From contig JALOOS010000145.1 of assembly GCA_025454275.1 (NCBI GenBank), forward strand, positions 1 to 6,945: a DNA stretch of 6,945 nt. Direction: 5' to 3'. This document shows positions 1 to 5,402 of this stretch, one piece after another. Positions within the stretch are counted from its first letter, which is position 1. Every line of letters begins with the position of its first letter. The notes under the pieces are model-generated. The model made no database searches. It saw only the letters and a program-made list of their open reading frames with translations, and was not told where the DNA came from. A program made the translations under genes and the position numbers. The DNA comes from Desulfobacterales bacterium. Its GTDB lineage: Bacteria > Desulfobacterota > Desulfobacteria > Desulfobacterales > SpSt-501.

Positions 1-2
1 TC

Positions 3-2708
3 ATCCTGGTCTTCGCCTTCGGCACCGTGGGGGTGCTCTTCGCCATCGCCCATGTCGGCGACCGCCGCGCCGCGCAGGGGCGCAGCCTGATCAGCAACCC
101 CACCATCTACGCCCTGTCGCTCGCCGTCTACTGCACGGCCTGGACCTTCTACGGCAGCGTGGGGCGCGCGGCGGCCAACGGGCTGGGGTTTCTTCCGACC
201 TACATCGGCCCCACCCTGCTCTGCACCCTCGGCTGGAGCGTCCTGCGCAAGATCATCCGCATCAGCAAAGTCCACCGGATCACCTCCATCGCCGATTTCA
301 TCGCCTCCCGCTACGGGAAAAGCGCCGGGCTGGCCGCCCTCGTCACGATCATCGCCGTCGCGGGGGTGACCCCCTACATCGCGCTCCAGCTCAAAGCGAT
401 TTCCACGAGCTTCAGCATCATCAACCAGTACCCCCTGATCGTCATGCCGCGCTATTTCGCGGACATCCCCGTGATGCACGACACCGCCTTCTATGTGGCG
501 CTGCTGCTGGCGCTTTTTGCGATCCTCTTCGGCACCCGCCACCTGGATGCGACCGAGCGGCACGAGGGGCTGGTGGCCGCCGTCGCCTTCGAATCGATCG
601 TCAAGCTGGTGGCCTTCATCTCCGTCGGCCTGGCGGTGACCTACGGCATGTTCAACGGGATCGGGGACATCTTCGCTCGCGCGGCGGCGCTGCCCCGGCT
701 GCAGGAGCTGCTCGCCTCCGGCATTCAGACCGGACACCCCCTCGACTGGACGCTGGAGATCGCCCTATCGATGCTCGTCCTGGTCTGCCTGCCGCGGCAG
801 TTTCAGGTGATGGTGGTCGAAAACGTCAACGAAGAGCACCTGCGCAAAGCGATGTGGCTCTTCCCCCTCTACCTGCTGGCCATCAACCTCTTCGTCCTGC
901 CCATCGCCTTTGCGGGCGGCCTGTATTTCACCAGCGGGGTCGATGCCGACACCTTCGTGCTGACCCTGCCCATGGCGATGCGCAACGAGGCCCTGGCCCT
1001 GCTGGTCTTCATCGGGGGGATGTCGGCGGCGACCGGCATGGTGATCATGGAGACGGTCGCCCTCTCGACCATGATCTGCAACGACCTGGTCATGCCCGTT
1101 GTCCTGCGGCTGCCCTGGGCGCAGAGCACGCACCGCCGGGACTTGAGCGGGATCGTGCTCAACGTGCGCCGCGCGGCCATCGTGCTGATCGTGCTCTCAG
1201 CCTACGCCTATTTTCGGTTCGTGGGCGAAACCTACGCCCTGGTCTCCATCGGACTGATCTCTTTTGTCGCGGTCGCCCAGTTCGCCCCGCCCATCATCGG
1301 GGGGATTTTCTGGAAGCAGGGCGCCCGCCAGGGGGCTTTCGGCGGCCTGGCGGCCGGTTTCGCGGTCTGGGCCTACACCCTCATCCTGCCCTCCCTCGCG
1401 GAGAGCGGCCTTCTGGACGCCGGTATGATCACCCGCGGCCCCTGGGAGATCGCAGCGCTTCGACCCTCGCAGCTCTTCGGCCTTCACGGGTTCGACCCGG
1501 TGGCGCACGCGGTGTTCTGGAGCCTGCTGGCCAACGCCTCGGTATATGTCATCGTTTCGCTGTTCAGCCGCAAGACGGCCCTGGAGCACTCGCAGGCGTC
1601 GCTCTTCGTGGACGTCTTCACCTACCCCGGAAAACCCGAAGACTCACCCGTCTGGCGCGGCACCGCCCGGGTGGGGGATCTGCGCGCGCTCCTGGAGCGC
1701 TTTCTCGGCGCCCAGCGGACCGAAGAGGCACTGGCGGCCTTTGCGCGCGAACGCAACGTCCGCTGGGGGCCGCTGTCGGCCGCGGACCCCGCCCTCGTCA
1801 CCTATGCCGAGACCCTCCTTGCCGGGGCCATCGGCTCCGCCTCGGCGCGGGTGATGGTGGCCTCCGTCGTCACCGAAGAGCCGCTCGGCATCGGGGAGGT
1901 GATGGACATCCTGGATGAGACCCGCGAGGTGATCGCCTACAGCCGGCAACTGGAAAAGGCCTCGGCCGAGCTCAAGCGCGCCAACCTGCGCCTGCAGGAC
2001 CTGGACCGTCTCAAGGACGAGTTCATCGCCACCGTCACCCACGAGTTGCGCACCCCCTTGACGGCGGTGCGCTCCATCGCCGAGATCCTGCACACCACCC
2101 CGGGACTGCCCGAGGCGCAGCACCGCAACCTGACCGGCATCATCATCAAGGAGAGCGAACGCCTGACGCGGCTGATCAACCAGGTGCTCGACCTGCAGCG
2201 GATGGAGACCGGCAAGGGGTCCTGGCAGGTGCTGCCGGTCGACATCGGCGAGGTCTGCCGCGACGCGCTGGCTTCCGTGCGCCCCATGATCGGCGAGCGC
2301 CGGGTCCAGGTGGATCTCCACGCTCCGGACCGCCTGCCGCCGGTAGCCGGAGACCGCGACCGCCTGCTCCAGGTGATCCTCAATCTGCTCTCCAATGCCC
2401 TCAAGTTCTGCGCGGCGGAGGAGGGGCGCGTCGCCATCCGCGTCTCGCTCCACACCGACCACCTGCGGGTCGCGGTGCAGGACAACGGCCCGGGGATCCG
2501 GCCCGAGGACCTGGAGATCATTTTCGAGAAGTTTCGGCAGGCGCACAATCATCCCCGCGGGCGGCCGTCCGGAAGCGGGCTGGGGCTTGCCATCACCCGG
2601 CGCATCATCGAATTCCACGGGGGCCGGATCTGGGCCGAGAGCGGGCCGGGGCAGGGAGCGACCTTCATTTTTACGCTTCCGCTCGCCTCGGCGCCCCTCC
2701 GACCCTGA
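3..2708 (+). CDS. SSS-family transporter-sensor histidine kinase (5' partial)
   Basis: This is an inner-membrane sensor histidine kinase with a sodium/solute symporter (SLC5) domain as sensor, the CbrA/CrbS architecture. Residues are numbered from the GTG at 27. Residues 1-515 form about a dozen hydrophobic helices and include the motif YCTAWTFYGSVGRAA typical of this kinase class. Residues about 517-630 match the STAC linker in position and style. A coiled coil at about 628-665 leads directly into the DHp helices, with no PAS domain between. The phospho-acceptor is H672 in THELRTPL. The ATPase boxes are complete: N box N786/N790, G1 DNGPGI from 819, and G2 GSGLGL from 849. There is no C-terminal receiver, unlike CrbS. 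The frame stays open and hydrophobic (ILVFAFGT) upstream of GTG 27 to the window edge, so the true start lies outside. The likely stimulus is a short-chain organic acid, inferred from the neighbouring acyl-CoA synthetase. No defect is visible. Family assignment is secure; the ligand is not. Confidence 0.95.
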   Translation: MLVFAFGTVGVLFAIAHVGDRRAAQGRSLISNPTIYALSLAVYCTAWTFYGSVGRAAANGLGFLPTYIGPTLLCTLGWSVLRKIIRISKVHRITSIADFIASRYGKSAGLAALVTIIAVAGVTPYIALQLKAISTSFSIINQYPLIVMPRYFADIPVMHDTAFYVALLLALFAILFGTRHLDATERHEGLVAAVAFESIVKLVAFISVGLAVTYGMFNGIGDIFARAAALPRLQELLASGIQTGHPLDWTLEIALSMLVLVCLPRQFQVMVVENVNEEHLRKAMWLFPLYLLAINLFVLPIAFAGGLYFTSGVDADTFVLTLPMAMRNEALALLVFIGGMSAATGMVIMETVALSTMICNDLVMPVVLRLPWAQSTHRRDLSGIVLNVRRAAIVLIVLSAYAYFRFVGETYALVSIGLISFVAVAQFAPPIIGGIFWKQGARQGAFGGLAAGFAVWAYTLILPSLAESGLLDAGMITRGPWEIAALRPSQLFGLHGFDPVAHAVFWSLLANASVYVIVSLFSRKTALEHSQASLFVDVFTYPGKPEDSPVWRGTARVGDLRALLERFLGAQRTEEALAAFARERNVRWGPLSAADPALVTYAETLLAGAIGSASARVMVASVVTEEPLGIGEVMDILDETREVIAYSRQLEKASAELKRANLRLQDLDRLKDEFIATVTHELRTPLTAVRSIAEILHTTPGLPEAQHRNLTGIIIKESERLTRLINQVLDLQRMETGKGSWQVLPVDIGEVCRDALASVRPMIGERRVQVDLHAPDRLPPVAGDRDRLLQVILNLLSNALKFCAAEEGRVAIRVSLHTDHLRVAVQDNGPGIRPEDLEIIFEKFRQAHNHPRGRPSGSGLGLAITRRIIEFHGGRIWAESGPGQGATFIFTLPLASAPLRP

Positions 2709-2744
2709 GCGGCGCCTTGCCCAATCCGTCGGCTGCGGCGCTCA
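2706..2744. terminator. Possible shared terminator hairpin between convergent genes
   Basis: The arms 2706-2715 (TGAGCGGCGC) and 2735-2744 (GCGGCGCTCA) are inverted repeats of 10 bp with one mismatch, around a 19-base loop. Each arm contains the stop codon of one convergent gene: TGA 2706-2708 on + and TGA 2744-2742 on -. On the + strand the stem is followed by ATATTTC, a weak U tract; on the - strand there is none. The placement suits a terminator, but the long loop and poor tail make this tentative. Confidence 0.35.
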
Positions 2745-4913
2745 ATATTTCAACCGCGCGTAGTAGCTATTTTGCGATGCGCGGCGGGCTTCCCCGAGGG
2801 TGGAGATCCCCATCGCCGCGAGCAGGGGCAGCAGTTTCAAAAATATTTCCGCGGCCGCCATCGCATCCCCCAATGCGGTATGGCGCCCCATGACCACGAC
2901 CCCCAGCCGCTCGGCGATGGCCTCGAGATCGTGGCTGCTCTGGGCGGGATGCACCACTGTGGAGATCAGCATCGTGTCGAGCACCGGGTTGTCGAAGCGA
3001 ATGCCGTCCGGCTCCCCCTGGATCTGCAGCAGGCGCATGTCGAACGCCGCATTGTGGGCGACCAGGATCGTCCCCTCGGCAAAGCGCTGGAACTGACCGA
3101 GCACCTGCCCGGCGCCCGGCTGGTCCGCCAGCATCTCCGGCTGGATCCCGTGGACCCGGATCGACTCGGCCCGCAGCCGGCCCTGGGGCCGTACCAGCTG
3201 GTCGAAGCATTCGGTCTCCAGGAGGCGGCCGTTTACGATGCGCACGGCGCCGAGAGCCACGATCTCATCCCCTTCGCGGGGGTTCAACCCGGTGGTCTCG
3301 GTGTCGAAAACAGTGAAGGCGAGCTCCGCCAGCGGCCGGTGATCCAGCTCCGGCGACTGGCCGGGCTGGCCGAAGAGATCGAAATCATAGTAGACCGGCC
3401 GGGCGGTGGCCAGAATGGTCTGGCGCCGCGGGATCATCACCGCCATGGGCTCAGCCGCCTCCAGCCGCAGCCGCAGGCAGGAGTCCCCGTCGCCTCCCGC
3501 GTGCGGCCAGATTTCCGCCTTGTGCTGATCGAGGATCTCTTTCAAGGTCCACTGCAACGGCTCGCCGGCAATCACCACCGGCTCTTTCTCCCAGCGGCGC
3601 AGCGTCTCCAGCCGCAGCGGCGGCCCCGACCAGGCCAGCGTCAGCTCCGCCGCACGATCCCGCACCGCGAGTCCGCAGCGGAAAGCCTCGACGCCGATCT
3701 CCGCCTCAACCCGCATCAGAATGAACTCCACCCCCACCGCCAAGGCGTAGGGATCCACACGGACCCATCCGCTCTCATCGACGCCGGCGGGCTCCAGCGC
3801 CAGGCCCGGGTGATCGCCCAGCCGCTTGCGCACCGCATCGATAAAATCCGCCGCGCGGATGCTCCGCCGAAAGGTCGGGGGGCGCACGGTGGCGGCGTAG
3901 GCCTGGGTCAGGCGGTCCGTCGCCTCCCCGGCATTGAGGGTTTCGCGCTGAATGAGGCGGTAGAGCTGATCCTGCTTGTCGGCGGAGAGGTGGGGATAGT
4001 CCAGGATGAGTTCGACCGCGGAGCGGATACCGGCCAGGGCGCTGCGCATGACCCGGGCGTAGGTGTGAAACATCTCCTCGGCGCGCTGAAAGGCTGCAGT
4101 GGGGCCCGACACGTCGCTCAGAATGAGGCCGAAGGCCGAGAGCTCGCGCCGCGGACTCAGAATCGGCACCATCGCCGCCTGCAGGATACGGTCATTGGCG
4201 CCGAGCATGGCGAAGGAGGAGACCACGTCGGCGCGGCCGCTGCGCAGGCGCTCGTCGACGTCATCCAGGGCGTGGGCCAGCAGGGGTTTCGCCACCAAGC
4301 CGAAGATGGAACGGCCCAGCCCGATCCACCCACCGCCCGGTGAAAGGACCGAGCGGCCCCGATCGGCGCCGGTATTTTCGAGCAACTCCCGGGCCCGCTC
4401 GTTGTAGAGGGTGATGCGGCCCTCCGGGCTGCAGATCACGATCCCTTCCGGCAATTCGGCCAGCACCGTCGAGAAGATGCTCTTTTCCTGCTCCAGTCGG
4501 AAGTTCGACTCGGCGATCCGCTCGGCCACCGAGCGGTTGAGCTCCTCGAAGCGCTCCGCCGCCTGGTTGATGACGGCTGAGAGCCGCATCACATCCGGGC
4601 TGCCTTCCAGAGCCAGGCGATGGGAGGGGTTGGAGCGGTAAATGAGAGCGGTCTCCTCGGTGATCCGATCCAGAGGCAGCACGTAGAGCCGGAACACCCA
4701 GTCCAGCGCAAACCCCAGCCCTGCCAGAAGGAGCACCCCGGCCCCGAACAGGTAGCTGGCATGCCGGCCCATCAGCCCCAGGACCAGCTCCTGTTCGGCC
4801 GGGGCCAGCGCGTGCCAGAGCATGAGCGCAAAACTCACCGCCACCCCGGCGAAAAAGAACGCCGTCACCAGTACGAAACCTAAAAAGGAGCGGTTGCGTC
4901 TCAGCCTCGGCAT
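2742..4913 (-). CDS. Membrane PAS-pseudo-histidine kinase fused to DnaQ-like DEDDh 3'-5' exonuclease
   Basis: The protein has 723 residues. Two transmembrane helices (about 10-36 and 52-76) flank a short loop. A HAMP-like amphipathic region follows (about 77-135), then a PAS-like domain (about 140-270). Residues about 280-345 align with a DHp domain and about 380-487 with an HATPase domain, but the catalytic positions are lost: R287 replaces the phospho-acceptor His, W428 the G1 Asp, and there is no N-box Asn and no GxGLG. Residues 531-700 are a complete DnaQ-family exonuclease: D537 and E539 (FDTETTG), D625 (HNAAFD), and H678/D683 (HTALGD). The exonuclease should hydrolyse nucleic acid from 3' ends with divalent metal; the substrate is unknown. 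ATG 4913 was chosen because it precedes the first transmembrane helix and overlaps the response-regulator stop by 13 bases, suggesting translational coupling. The reading frame extends further upstream, but there it only mirrors the regulator gene. Exonucleases of this family are known near acetate-uptake genes, and annotation pipelines often call them DNA polymerase III epsilon. Replication proofreading is unlikely given the membrane anchor. Confidence 0.93.
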   Translation of the reverse strand: MPRLRRNRSFLGFVLVTAFFFAGVAVSFALMLWHALAPAEQELVLGLMGRHASYLFGAGVLLLAGLGFALDWVFRLYVLPLDRITEETALIYRSNPSHRLALEGSPDVMRLSAVINQAAERFEELNRSVAERIAESNFRLEQEKSIFSTVLAELPEGIVICSPEGRITLYNERARELLENTGADRGRSVLSPGGGWIGLGRSIFGLVAKPLLAHALDDVDERLRSGRADVVSSFAMLGANDRILQAAMVPILSPRRELSAFGLILSDVSGPTAAFQRAEEMFHTYARVMRSALAGIRSAVELILDYPHLSADKQDQLYRLIQRETLNAGEATDRLTQAYAATVRPPTFRRSIRAADFIDAVRKRLGDHPGLALEPAGVDESGWVRVDPYALAVGVEFILMRVEAEIGVEAFRCGLAVRDRAAELTLAWSGPPLRLETLRRWEKEPVVIAGEPLQWTLKEILDQHKAEIWPHAGGDGDSCLRLRLEAAEPMAVMIPRRQTILATARPVYYDFDLFGQPGQSPELDHRPLAELAFTVFDTETTGLNPREGDEIVALGAVRIVNGRLLETECFDQLVRPQGRLRAESIRVHGIQPEMLADQPGAGQVLGQFQRFAEGTILVAHNAAFDMRLLQIQGEPDGIRFDNPVLDTMLISTVVHPAQSSHDLEAIAERLGVVVMGRHTALGDAMAAAEIFLKLLPLLAAMGISTLGEARRASQNSYYARLKY

Positions 4914-5245
4914 TCCAGCAGCTCGTTGACCTTGGCGAGCAGATCGGCATTGGCGAAGGGCTTGATGATGTAGGCGTCCGCACCCAGGTCCAGCCCCTTG
5001 GTCACGTGGGCCTCCCCCCCCAGGGCGGTGACCAGCACGATGCGCACGTGGCTCCATTCCGGGTTTTCACGCACCCGCTGGCAGACTTCGAACCCGTCCA
5101 CCACCGGCAGCATGATGTCGAGCAGGATCAGGTCCGGGCGGTGGCGGGCCACGGCCTCCATCGCCTCCTCGCCGGAGAAGGCCACGATGGTCTCATACCC
5201 GTTTTGCTCCATCAGGAATTGCAGGGCCACGATGATGAGCTTCAG
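4901..5245 (-). CDS. Single-domain response regulator (CheY-like receiver), N-terminus missing
   Basis: A receiver domain with no output domain. Recognisable homology runs from about 5245 (LKLIIVALQFLMEQNGYE) to the stop at 4901. It keeps the phospho-acceptor Asp (codon 5117-5119, in LILLDIMLP), the conserved Thr (5027-5029, in VLVTA) and the conserved Lys (4961-4963, in YIIKPF). It lacks beta-strand 1 and the acidic pair (usually VDDEP) that should come directly before KLIIVAL. The upstream sequence in this frame reads as unrelated Arg/Pro-rich residues. The only in-frame starts are ATG 5458, which lies inside the end of prpE, GTG 5230 and ATG 5212, the last two inside helix 1. No true start is therefore visible. 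Without the acidic pocket it should not bind Mg2+ or be phosphorylated normally. The natural partner would be the transporter-kinase at 1-2708 (inference from proximity). The gene may be a pseudogene or an assembly artefact. Confidence 0.8.
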   Translation of the reverse strand: MKLIIVALQFLMEQNGYETIVAFSGEEAMEAVARHRPDLILLDIMLPVVDGFEVCQRVRENPEWSHVRIVLVTALGGEAHVTKGLDLGADAYIIKPFANADLLAKVNELLECRG

Positions 5246-5402
5246 CCGGAACGCGGGCTGAGGCGCTCCGACCCGTGGTTCCGGCCGACAGCCGTCCTTC
5301 TGCGATCGTACGTGTTCCCGTTCACGAACCGTAAACGGTACCCTCTTCTCGGAACGGTCCCGCCGCCGAAAGCCGTTGGGTGCATCCCGATGCGTACCCG
5401 GC
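5246..5402. other. Spacer between prpE and the response regulator, rich in short palindromes
   Basis: About 157 bases with no convincing coding content. Segment 5303-5342 holds closely packed or overlapping palindromes: CGATCG (5303-5308), CGTACG (5307-5312), GTTC-AC-GAAC (5320-5329), ACCGT-AA-ACGGT (5328-5339) and GGTACC (5337-5342). Such a cluster could be an operator or the base of a folded leader upstream of the regulator gene, but short palindromes also arise by chance. I see no confident -10/-35 pair and no Shine-Dalgarno site placed before a usable start. The lost N-terminal codons of the response regulator should lie at the 5246 end of this spacer. Confidence 0.4.
5378..5399 (-). terminator. 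Hairpin just downstream of the prpE stop
   Basis: On the minus strand, GGGT-AC-GCATC, then a GG loop, then GATGC-ACCC can fold with a two-base bulge, starting three bases after the prpE stop (TGA 5405-5403). No U run follows, so an intrinsic terminator is doubtful. It could be a 3'-end stabilising or partially terminating stem between prpE and the regulator gene. Confidence 0.3.

Noticed and set aside
27..29. GTG as the true start of the SSS kinase
   Set aside because: The frame is open to the window edge and encodes hydrophobic residues expected of the first transmembrane helix, so the gene begins outside the window.
1644..2618. Long open frame on the - strand opposite the kinase core
   Set aside because: It mirrors the HisKA/HATPase coding sequence, with no motifs of its own.
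2772..4343. Long open frame on the + strand opposite the exonuclease gene
   Set aside because: High GC keeps antisense frames open. Its translation has low complexity and no recognisable domain, whereas the minus strand carries complete DEDDh and membrane motifs.
4914..5057. N-terminal extension of the exonuclease protein to an ATG at 5057
   Set aside because: It lies wholly inside the response-regulator gene in another frame and encodes Gly/Arg/His-rich shadow sequence with no family likeness; ATG 4913 sits directly before the first membrane helix.
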